Shown piece by piece: positions 10,256 to 18,610 of a stretch of 64,000 nucleotides of DNA. The notes below the pieces were generated by a model. It ran no database searches. It had not been told where the DNA came from and worked only from the letters and a program-made list of their open reading frames with translations. Every line of letters begins with the position of its first letter. Position 1 is the first letter of the stretch. The translations under genes were made by a program, and so were the position numbers. This DNA comes from Ichthyophis bannanicus (lineage: Eukaryota; Chordata; Amphibia; Gymnophiona; Ichthyophiidae): positions 1,307,301,519 to 1,307,365,518 of the forward strand of contig CM066033.1 of assembly GCA_033557465.1 (NCBI GenBank). Direction: 5' to 3'.

Positions 10256-11605
10256 TATGCAAAGGGTGAGAGGGCAGCAATTTGACTCGCGTTGTTAAGA
10301 TATTGCTGTACTTCGGCGATGGTTACAGGGCGTGGGGTTGGGGTTGGATATAATTATCGGCTTGCCGGTGAAGAAGAAAAAAAAAAAAGCATGAAATCGG
10401 CTATGTGAACGTGTGGGTCTGTGAACACGGAGGTTATACAATCATGCATTCGTGTACGAGAGCGAGGGGCAACGTTATAGGGGGATGGGGCACTTACCGC
10501 CAATGGGGATAAATTGCTCAGTAACAATGGGCAGGAGGCCTTGTAATGTGTGCTTCAATTGTGGGCTCACTGGTCGCAGCTTTGTAGTGGGGGGCGACTT
10601 CGGGACATTAATGTCACCGGTGCCGGTTGAGGGATCCCGGAGGTTCCGGGCTCTGGGGCATGGGCCGTGCATGGGTCGGGGCGGCGTGCCCTCGACCTTA
10701 CATTAATGTCCTCTGTGCCGGTGGCAGGATCCTGGAGGAAAGGCGTCAGTGAATGGAAGGACGCCATAACAATGTTTCTGGATGTAATGGAGCCAGCGAG
10801 TACGATCATTTTGGGCACTTGATGCAGGGATTGCCAGTATCCCGAAACGTGCACGTCGTGCTGTGGGCTGAATTGCGTTTGCTGACAATTTTCACAAGTT
10901 AAGATAAGTGAATTCAGTTGAGATATGTTTTAAAGTTTATATTTTGGTCACTAAAGGAAATTTCGAATAAAAGGGATTTCATCGAACTGGTGGGGTCAAG
11001 TACCAATCTTACCTGCCTTTGATGAATTCCGACAAAAAGAAGATTGAATAACGGGAGTGAGACTGTTGCAGTGTCTGTGATTTTTGTGATTTTGATTGAC
11101 TCTGTTTTGGGATTTGATGTTTTTTGATTGGCAAGACCGTGGCAGAAGGGATGTTGGGTATGGGTTGAAGGGGTGTTGCAACAGTGGGGGGGGGATCCCG
11201 GAGGTTTCCGGGGTCCGGAGCCTTAGGCTAGACTTGGGACGAGGGCGGGGTGCCCCCGACCCGGATAACCCCTGGCTGACTTTTGCTAATTACATGGCGA
11301 GGTCGGGGAAAGGGGATTAGGATGATTGCCGTTGGCAAGACCGCGGCAGAAGCGGAGGCGGTGTCACCTTGCTAATAGCATGGCTGGTGAGGCATTGTTC
11401 CGCTGTTTGGAGTGTTAAGAGGATTATTCTTGGACTGTAATGTTCGGTATGTTATAAAAGTTAATAAAGCTGCGACCAGTTGTTTCCCAAGATCGTGGTA
11501 TGTGTGTATTTGTGGGCAAATGAAGGGCGGAACTAAAGGTTGGGGGGAGGGGGAAAGGGGTGGATGTTGAGAGGGACCTGTAGCACCGGGTCCGATCTAC
11601 CTCAG

Positions 11606-11854
11606 TTACTTTACATTTTATACAGTACATGGAAATGCATCTTTTTCTATTTCTCTGGTATTGCACTGTAGGCAGAATCTGGCTTCTTGGGGCTGCAGTT
11701 TAAGTTTTATCTACATATGTTTATTTTTAGGTTACGGTCACGTATTCTGTACTTGGTGAGTGCCTGTGTTTTGAGTGTGTGACCAAGACCAAGTGTTCTG
11801 TTAACATGGAGTTTGTATGTAGAGATCTGTACTGGATGTTTCAGGGCCTACTAT
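11606..11854 (+). repeat. Family X repeat, copy b part 2
   Basis: Continues the unit interrupted at 5989: CACTGTAGGCAGAATCTGGC, TTCTTGGGGCTGCAG, then GAGTGTGTGACCAAGACCAAGT and TTCTGTTAACATGGAGTTTG, as in copy a at 3770-3935. It ends at the provirus target site; part 3 begins at 21907. Confidence 0.65.
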
Positions 11855-12500
11855 TGTGACAGCAAAGCGCAGACAAACCAATGATACCAGGAGTCTGTTC
11901 AGAAGGTCCAAATCATTTATTTGTGCACAAGTCTCAAGCAAGTCAATTTCAAAATGGCTGAGCAAAGTTTTCTAGCATTACAACAACTTTTATAGACTTC
12001 TGTTCCATTCTAGGTATAGAAAAACATTTCATTGGTCCCGGTACTCTCCCGTACCCCTTCCATTGGTCCCGGTACTGATAAGTTTATCCAATTATGTTCC
12101 TTCAGTGGGCATGGCACCTGCATACCCCCCTTCTAGTCCCAATTACAATGGTTAGTTCATCAACTTGTTACTTTCATACTCTCAAGGCCATAGAGCCAAT
12201 TTGTGCATGCAGGGGAGCAGGGCTCTGCAACTCATCTGTCAGCACTCCCAATTATATTCCTTGCAGATGTACTTTTTCTTATCAGTAACTTTTAAACATG
12301 TTTTTCTGTATTTTTCCATCTCTCAGTTTTGCTTACCTAAGTTAGTTTAGTTCTCTTACAGAGTTCTATCCTACAATAGCAGCATATTGGGGAATGTGCA
12401 ATTCCTATGTGCTTCTCCACATGCTTCATTTACAGGTCAAGCTAGTTTGGCCTGCCTGCTTATGTCAGACACTGTGGATCACAGGCCTGCACCTGCCACA
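11855..12500 (-). repeat. Proviral 3' LTR
   Basis: 646 bp, beginning TGTGGCAGG and ending GTCACA on the minus strand. It contains a TATAAAA box (complement of 11988-11994) and an AATAAA signal (complement of 11916-11921). Compared with the 5' LTR it differs at about 11859, 12137 and 12417 and lacks the 9-bp duplication. Confidence 0.95.
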
Positions 12501-12511
12501 TTCCCCCCTTT
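12501..12511 (-). promoter_or_regulatory. Proviral polypurine tract
   Basis: The minus-strand sequence AAAGGGGGGAA abuts the 3' LTR exactly, the expected place for the plus-strand DNA primer. Confidence 0.9.
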
Positions 12512-12568
12512 GATTAATCTCACCCTATTACTTAATAAGGTGTGAGAATTAAATCACCTTTAGAAGAA

Positions 12569-14650
12569 TCACATCATGATTGAAGGATTACGACTAGGGC
12601 TGGCTTTATACAAAGCCATTATTTTAGTTGCGGTCTTCCGCTCTACTGTGCTGTCAATAGCATTATGAATGGAACGCATACAACATGGGATTAAACATGG
12701 TAATAAGAAAATAACAGCAACAAGAATTAGTACTAAGACAATGAAAGTCTTAAATCCTCCCAGCCAGGAGAAAAGGTTAGCAAACCAGTTAGGGAATTTC
12801 AATGAGTGCCAAGTTTGCACTGGCACATAAGCATGTCTTTGCATATCTTTAGCAATTTCTTCAACTACTTGACCCTTATCATCTATTTTCAAACAGCAAT
12901 TAGTTAAATTCAGTTTACCACATACTCCTCCTTCAGCTGCTAACAAATAATCAAGTGCTAAGCGGTTCTGATATATAGCAGTGCGCATCTGAGTACTTTG
13001 TCTAGCTAAGAGCGTAAGAGCATGACTAGTTTCATTGGTTATTATTTCAACTACTGCTTGTAAGCGAATAATACGATTAATCATATAGATTGGAGTGCGA
13101 TAACCATACATACCATCATCGTTCCAAGTGGCGGGCCCATAATACTCAATGATCCTTTCTGGTGGCCATTCATCACCTTGCCACTTTTCCCACTTGCCTA
13201 TCTGTAAGGCTTCTCTTTTCTGTCTTAGTGCTCGTTTGTGTCGGTGGGTAGTGTATACAGGGTATCCTAATTGTTCTCCATGTTCAGTGTTTAAAAGAAA
13301 GAAAGAAGGTCTGATGGTTCCTAAGACACATGCTCCTCCCCATTGTGGCGGGAGTTGGGCATACGCTCGGTTTCCACAGATCCAATATAGGCCAGGCGGG
13401 GCTTGCCAGGCATGGACTTTGGCAAGGTTAGTCCATAAATCAGCAAGTTCAGGAAATCTGGCTAATGGGTTAGGAGGTTCAGGGTGTCTGATTCCTGACC
13501 ACCATGCTGTCTTTTTGGTCGTGGCATTATAGTACTTCTGGCTAAGACAGACCAGCTGTCCTACCTTTTGGGTGAACTGGGGTCCAGTTCTGGCATAGCA
13601 AAGACGTCCAACGATTGAGTGCGCTAACACCCATTCACTGGTAGTCTTGTGTAATTCAGTCTGATTGTAAATCAAAGAATAATTCAATTCTTGGGCTTCC
13701 CATGGCCATTGGTCTCCCATTTGGGTTCCGCCACAGAAATAGCAATCTGAGATCTTAAGACTAGATACTACTGCTCCGGCTAATTCTAGAAATAAATTCT
13801 GTGAGGGATGAGGGATCTCAAACTTATTTACATGCATGGCTTCATAGAAGGTGTTATGGATATGATATTTGGATGACTTGTGAGCTTGGGTATTCAGTCT
13901 AATATACACAATGGTTCCTGGATCTACTGCCCCTCCAGCAATCCGTAAACCAAACTTGTATCCTTGTTTCCAAGCATAGGGATTGTGTATACGTAAGTGT
14001 AAGGGGTTACAAGCATCTTTCTGACATTTATCATTTGTGGTTGGCTTGGTTAAGGTAGCCATTCGTTTATCTATCTTCTCATCAACTATACCATTATTCC
14101 AGGTAGCATAAAAAACACATTCCCAATACGGGCAATAGTAATCTGCTGCTGGTGCAGTACTATAGCCTGGTTCCTTTTTACCTGTACACTTCCTCCATCC
14201 TGTGGCACCCTCTGGACACATGTACTTATGGTCATTTCGATACGCTTTCTCCCACGTACCACAGGTGGAATAACTATCTCTGTTAATGGCATTACATGCA
14301 TCAAAATTCAAAACAGCAGGTTTAGTAATGTCCTTAAGTGGTGGCGTAGCAGCTAGTATAGGTCCATCTGCATCCTTCCATCGTATTTCCAACGTGTAAT
14401 AGGATGGATTCTGATGCGGATTATAGCATGCTCTAATTTTGCCATGAGTGCAAACATTTAGTTCAGTGGTGTTATAAATACACCGAGTCACTTTTCCCTT
14501 GCAGGTATAGTAAGAGTGGTAAATCAAAGTCTGAGTTACTTTCAGTCCAGTTCGAGTAGAAGTAATGCAAGCTGTGCATGGAGGTAAAGCATAAGTCTGT
14601 TCAAAACCTCCAGAAAAGGCAACCATAGCAAAGCAAAAGTAAAGATGCAT
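12569..14650 (-). CDS. env: Retroviral Env glycoprotein (intact frame)
   Basis: 693-residue envelope frame without internal stops. A short hydrophobic N-terminus (about residues 1-21) can serve as signal peptide. The surface subunit has many N-glycosylation sites and a CYFC motif (303-306), the CXXC type linked to disulfide exchange in gamma-like envelopes. A basic RHKR site at 470-473 is the probable furin cleavage point; a second basic RQKR follows shortly after. No clearly hydrophobic fusion peptide follows the cleavage site. The transmembrane subunit has a heptad-rich stretch, an LQ-type region before C577, and CC at 585-586, giving CX7CC rather than the usual CX6CC. A membrane span lies near 632-655, with a short tail. 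The frame starts 318 nt after pol ends. Confidence 0.9.
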   Translation of the reverse strand: MHLYFCFAMVAFSGGFEQTYALPPCTACITSTRTGLKVTQTLIYHSYYTCKGKVTRCIYNTTELNVCTHGKIRACYNPHQNPSYYTLEIRWKDADGPILAATPPLKDITKPAVLNFDACNAINRDSYSTCGTWEKAYRNDHKYMCPEGATGWRKCTGKKEPGYSTAPAADYYCPYWECVFYATWNNGIVDEKIDKRMATLTKPTTNDKCQKDACNPLHLRIHNPYAWKQGYKFGLRIAGGAVDPGTIVYIRLNTQAHKSSKYHIHNTFYEAMHVNKFEIPHPSQNLFLELAGAVVSSLKISDCYFCGGTQMGDQWPWEAQELNYSLIYNQTELHKTTSEWVLAHSIVGRLCYARTGPQFTQKVGQLVCLSQKYYNATTKKTAWWSGIRHPEPPNPLARFPELADLWTNLAKVHAWQAPPGLYWICGNRAYAQLPPQWGGACVLGTIRPSFFLLNTEHGEQLGYPVYTTHRHKRALRQKREALQIGKWEKWQGDEWPPERIIEYYGPATWNDDGMYGYRTPIYMINRIIRLQAVVEIITNETSHALTLLARQSTQMRTAIYQNRLALDYLLAAEGGVCGKLNLTNCCLKIDDKGQVVEEIAKDMQRHAYVPVQTWHSLKFPNWFANLFSWLGGFKTFIVLVLILVAVIFLLPCLIPCCMRSIHNAIDSTVERKTATKIMALYKASPSRNPSIMM

Positions 14651-14968
14651 GTTGATGTTGATTGGAGTTCTTCTGAATCCTCAGCTTGCTGATCTTGATC
14701 ACAACGTTCTCTTTCTTCGTCCCGTTTGCTAATGAAGCAATTTAACGGGTGCTGAGTGTTGATTGAAGATCCTCAGGTTGTCCAGTACACATGAACCAAC
14801 TTATTAGCAAGTTCAGTTGGCTTGTGAAGTCTGGCTAATCAATGTAGTATCAAAGTAGTGTGCCAAATCGCACGCAAATTGGGTTCGTTGAAACAAAACT
14901 GTTGCTGCATGGAAAACAGCAATCCTCTTCGAAAGACTTGGCTACTGCAAGGCACTGTGATGAAGTGT
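14651..14968 (-). other. Pol-env intergenic gap
   Basis: 318 nt between the pol stop and the env ATG. No credible frame or motif was seen. In gamma-type retroviruses env normally overlaps the end of pol, so this spacing is unusual; the env splice acceptor may lie here. Confidence 0.6.
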
Positions 14969-16696
14969 CTAAGCTGCTGGTTGCCGTCTCAGAGTAACTC
15001 GCAAGGGTGCGTCAAGATGCTGCTCTGCTGTCCACTGCTCAGGTTCAGGATCAGCGTCGGGCTTGACTCTGCTGTGGTGGATCCAGGCGTCGATCTCGGC
15101 TACCTTTACTGCAGTTGGGGTAGACAGGATGACGGTGTACGGTCCCTTCCAATGGGGTTCCAACGGTGTCTTCTTCCAATCTTTGGTCCACACCGAGGTA
15201 CCAGGCTGATAGGGATGCAAGGGTTCCGTCAAGTTGATAGGCAACTGGTCTTGGATCCACGCATGGAGAGTCTGCAGAACAAAACTAAGAGCTAGGAGTT
15301 CTTGTCTGGTTATTTCTGAACCAATTTGGGCTAAACTTCCTTTAATTCCCTGCACTATTGGTGGGGGTTTACCATACAAAACTTCAAAAGGGGAAACTCC
15401 TGTTGACTTTACAGGAGCTGAGCGTATTCTGAGTAAAGCTATAGGGAGCACTTGGGGCCACTTCAAGTGTGTCTCCTGGCAAAGCTTGGACATTTGGGCT
15501 TTTAGGGTACGATTCATTCGCTCAACTTTCCCTGAACTCTGGGGTCTGTATGCAGTGTGGAGTTTCCATTGTATCTGCAAAGCTTTTGCTAACTGCTGAG
15601 TAACTTGGGAGACAAATGAGGGTCCATTGTCTGACCCTATTACTGCTGGAATTCCAAACCTAGGGACAATCTCTCTCATTAAGACTTTGGTAACTTCTCG
15701 GGCTTTCTCAGTTCTGGTTGGGAAGGCTTCCACCCACCCAGAGAAAGTACAAACTAATACTAATAGATAATGGTATCCATTGGCTCTTGGCATTTCGGTA
15801 AAATCAACTTGGAGGTTGTGCATGGGGGTTACACCTCCTGACTGAACTCGGGGTGCCGTTATAAGGCCTTGCTTGGCATTATTTTTGGCACAGGTTAGAC
15901 ATTGACGTGCTACTGAAGCTGATATGGTTGTCAATAGAGGGATGTAAAAATGTGGTCTGAGTGCTTTTTCCATAGCACTTTTCCCATAGTGGGTGGCTTC
16001 GTGGAAAGCTTTGACAAAAGATGGTCCTAACAGTTCAGGAATTACTATTCGTCCAGGGGATTGACTGCCCTCTTCTGGTGGCAGCTCAATCCATCCATCT
16101 TTCAGTACTCCATCTTCTTTGTTACAGTAGTAATCCAATTCTTTGGTGGTATATCGTGGTGTCCATAAATTCAGAGGTACTGGAAACAATGCTGCTTGCA
16201 TTGGCATAGCTTGTGGGGCAATCTGTCCTGTCATAGCTGCTTGTCGTGCTGAGGCATCTGCAAATCTATTTCCTCGAGCAACTTCTCCTTTTCCTGCTTG
16301 ATGTCCTCTGCAATGCATGACAGCTACACGTGTTGGGGCCCAAACTGCATCAAGTAACATCAATATCTCGGGACCATATTTGACTGATTTTCCTCCGGAT
16401 GTGATGAGTCCTCGTTCTTTATAGAGAGCTCCATGGGCATGCAAAGTGGTGAAGGCATATTTGGAATCTGTATATACATTTAGCACGAGTTCTTCTCCTA
16501 ACAATAATGCTCTGGTGAGTGCTATCAATTCGGCTTTCTGGGCTGATGTGCCTGAGGCTAGAGCTGATGATTCAACTACTTCGTGTTGAGTGACGACTGC
16601 ATATCCGGCACAGCGTCGTCCATCGAGGATGAGACTGCTCCCTTCAACATAATAGATTTGGTCAGGATTGTCTATGGGCACATCTGTTAAATCAGG
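14969..16696 (-). CDS. pol: Retroviral Pol, RNase H and integrase part
   Basis: Same frame as the upstream pol segment, after the TGA at 16697-16699. The N-terminus is RNase H: VEGSS where an Asp-containing motif is usual (so Glu in place of the first catalytic Asp), then AQKAELIAL, VYTDSKYAF and FADASA. The integrase follows with a zinc-binding HHCC region (HEATHYGKS through CLTCAKNN), catalytic Asp in VDFTEMP and GSDNGPSF, and Glu in GKVERMNRTL. A C-terminal SH3-like part with WTKDWKKTPLEPHWKGPY resembles the gamma integrase end. It stops at 14969 with no overlap with env. Confidence 0.9.
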   Translation of the reverse strand, partial: PDLTDVPIDNPDQIYYVEGSSLILDGRRCAGYAVVTQHEVVESSALASGTSAQKAELIALTRALLLGEELVLNVYTDSKYAFTTLHAHGALYKERGLITSGGKSVKYGPEILMLLDAVWAPTRVAVMHCRGHQAGKGEVARGNRFADASARQAAMTGQIAPQAMPMQAALFPVPLNLWTPRYTTKELDYYCNKEDGVLKDGWIELPPEEGSQSPGRIVIPELLGPSFVKAFHEATHYGKSAMEKALRPHFYIPLLTTISASVARQCLTCAKNNAKQGLITAPRVQSGGVTPMHNLQVDFTEMPRANGYHYLLVLVCTFSGWVEAFPTRTEKAREVTKVLMREIVPRFGIPAVIGSDNGPSFVSQVTQQLAKALQIQWKLHTAYRPQSSGKVERMNRTLKAQMSKLCQETHLKWPQVLPIALLRIRSAPVKSTGVSPFEVLYGKPPPIVQGIKGSLAQIGSEITRQELLALSFVLQTLHAWIQDQLPINLTEPLHPYQPGTSVWTKDWKKTPLEPHWKGPYTVILSTPTAVKVAEIDAWIHHSRVKPDADPEPEQWTAEQHLDAPLRVTLRRQPAA

Positions 16697-18610
16697 TCAA
16701 CTGGAGAACACAGTTTCCATGACTTCGATACAGTCATGTTCTGGGAGTTCTTCACTGATGGGTATCAAGGTGGCTGGGTTCAAGGCATGACTCACTTCCA
16801 GTTGTATCTGTGGGTTCTCACATAACATGCTCTGGTATTTCAGCATTCGGGAATTGGTGAGCCAATAATTTGCTTTTTGTTCCATAAGGGCAAGGACTGC
16901 ATGTGGCACAGTGACTCGTATGTTCTGTCCTAGTGTGAGTTTGTCTGCTTCACTCACTAATAGCGCTGTAGCTGCAACTGCTCTCAGGCATGGTGGCCAT
17001 CCTTTGGCCACAGGGTCCAATTGTTTCGATAGGTATGCTACAGGTCGCTCCCAATTTCCCAATTTCTGAGTCAACATGCCTAAGGCATTTCCCTGTGCTT
17101 CATGTACAAACAAGTGGAAGGGCTTTTGGACATCTGGTAGTCCAAGTGCTGGTGATGACATCAATTCTTCTTTTAACTTCTTGAAGGCTGTATCCTGCTC
17201 AAGTCCCCACTCCAGTGGTGACTTCTCTTCTCCTTTTGTGGCTTCATACAGTGGTTTGGCAATTTGGGCGAAGTTGGGTATCCAGATTCGGCAATATCCT
17301 GCCGCTCCCAGAAAGGCTCTGACTTGCTTTCTGGTTGTTGGAGTTGGAATTCTGCATACTGCTTCTTTTCTTTCCCTGCCTAATCTCCGGCTTCCTTGGG
17401 TTATACAAAAGCCCAAGTATTTCACTTCTTTTTGGCATAGCTGTGCTTTGGCTCTGGAAACTTTGTATCCAGCTTCATCTAGTAACTGCAAGAGGTCTTT
17501 GGTGGCTAGTATACATTCACTTTCTGATATGGCAGCTATCAGCAGATCATCCACATATTGGAGAAGCACTCTCTTCCCCGGGGCCACGGGATAGCTTGAA
17601 AGGTCTTGATTCAATGCAGCACTAAAGATGGTAGGCGAATTTTTGAATCCTTGGGGTAATCTTGTCCAGGTGAGTTGGCCCCCTCTTCCAGAGATGGGGT
17701 CCTGCCATTCAAATGCAAACAATATTTGACTTACAGGGGCTAATCTTATGCAAAAGAATGCATCTTTTAAATCCAGTACAGTGAAATGGGTAGCTTCAGC
17801 AGGTATCAGTCCCAGAAGAGTGTAAGGATTGGGTACAACTGGATGTATAGTTTCAACTGCATCATTTACTCTTCTTAAATCTTGTACTGGGCGGTAATCC
17901 TCCGTCCCAGGTTTCTTCACTGGCAAAAGTGGAGTGTTCCATGGGGATTGACATACTTTTAGTAGGCCATACTCGAGCAATCTTTGTAGGTGGCGATGAA
18001 TGCCTTCAATTGCAGTTCTTGGGAGAGGGTACTGTTTGACGTGTACTGGTGTAGCACTAGGCTTGAGGGTTACAATCACTGGAGCTATATGCTTGGCTAG
18101 GCCTGGGGGACTGCCTTCTGCCCATACTCCAGGTGGTGCATGAATGTTCTTTAAAGTTTGTTCAAAATAGGTGTCTTGGATGGAGTCATCGATGTAATAC
18201 CTCCATTCTTCTTCTTGGGGAACTGTCAGCAGCATTATTCCTGCTGGTTTGGCTTGGGGATTTACTGTCATTTGCATTTCTCCTTCTTCAGAGAAAGATA
18301 TTTGCGCTTGGAGTTTGGCTAACATATCTTGTCCCAGTAATGGCACTGGACATTCGGGCATGTAAAGGAATTGATGAGTTATTTGCTGTCCTCCTAGACT
18401 GCATATACGATTCTGAAGAAAAGATTTTGTAGCTTTGGCACCAGTTGCTCCTATAATGGTGACTGCTTTTGTAGAGAATGGGGCTATCTTTTTGTCTATT
18501 ACTGAATGTTGTGCTCCAGTATCAACCATAAAGTCCATAACTTGGTCTCCTATTTGTATTCCGACCATAGGCTCCTGGAGACCTAAAGCAAACTTGGAGC
18601 CCGGTCTGTC
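16697..18610 (-). CDS. pol: Retroviral protease and reverse transcriptase part
   Basis: Begins directly after the gag UAG in the same frame, so expression by stop-codon readthrough is expected. The protease active site is MVDTGAQHS (about 18516-18530), preceded by GIQIGDQV. The reverse transcriptase has VKQYPLPRTA, a PVKKPGTEDYR region, LDLKDAFFC, LPQGFKNSPTIF and the catalytic YVDD (about 17550-17562). A connection domain follows. The frame ends at an in-frame TGA (16697-16699) just before RNase H; the next frame continues in register. This is the only coding break seen in the provirus and probably inactivates polymerase function. Confidence 0.93.
   Translation of the reverse strand, partial: DRPGSKFALGLQEPMVGIQIGDQVMDFMVDTGAQHSVIDKKIAPFSTKAVTIIGATGAKATKSFLQNRICSLGGQQITHQFLYMPECPVPLLGQDMLAKLQAQISFSEEGEMQMTVNPQAKPAGIMLLTVPQEEEWRYYIDDSIQDTYFEQTLKNIHAPPGVWAEGSPPGLAKHIAPVIVTLKPSATPVHVKQYPLPRTAIEGIHRHLQRLLEYGLLKVCQSPWNTPLLPVKKPGTEDYRPVQDLRRVNDAVETIHPVVPNPYTLLGLIPAEATHFTVLDLKDAFFCIRLAPVSQILFAFEWQDPISGRGGQLTWTRLPQGFKNSPTIFSAALNQDLSSYPVAPGKRVLLQYVDDLLIAAISESECILATKDLLQLLDEAGYKVSRAKAQLCQKEVKYLGFCITQGSRRLGRERKEAVCRIPTPTTRKQVRAFLGAAGYCRIWIPNFAQIAKPLYEATKGEEKSPLEWGLEQDTAFKKLKEELMSSPALGLPDVQKPFHLFVHEAQGNALGMLTQKLGNWERPVAYLSKQLDPVAKGWPPCLRAVAATALLVSEADKLTLGQNIRVTVPHAVLALMEQKANYWLTNSRMLKYQSMLCENPQIQLEVSHALNPATLIPISEELPEHDCIEVMETVFSS

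Larger units (their letters stand above)
5990..11605 (+). mobile_element. Decayed DIRS/Ngaro-like retrotransposon (inferred)
   Basis: A 5.6-kb G-rich block splits family X copy b, whose halves lie on each side, so the block is an insertion. It has no long frame. A degraded RNase H-like tail was found at about 9665-9830. A polyadenylation context (TTAATAAAGCTGCGACCAG, 11461-11479) lies near its right end, a sequence type I associate with vertebrate DIRS/Ngaro elements. Internal repetition includes the tandem block at 8060-8400, two copies of GGCAAGACCGYGGCAGAAG (about 11130 and 11334) and two GGATCCCGGAGGTT blocks (about 10631 and 11196). No tyrosine recombinase could be recognised, so the class assignment is tentative. 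Confidence 0.35.

Noticed and set aside
5990..11605. Short AAATGTAA/TTACATTT inverted repeat near both edges of the G-rich block
   Set aside because: Only eight bases and not at defined ends; too weak to call terminal repeats.
12094..12350. Two frames of 61-64 codons also present at 21500-21756
   Set aside because: They lie antisense within the proviral LTRs and repeat only because the LTRs are identical.
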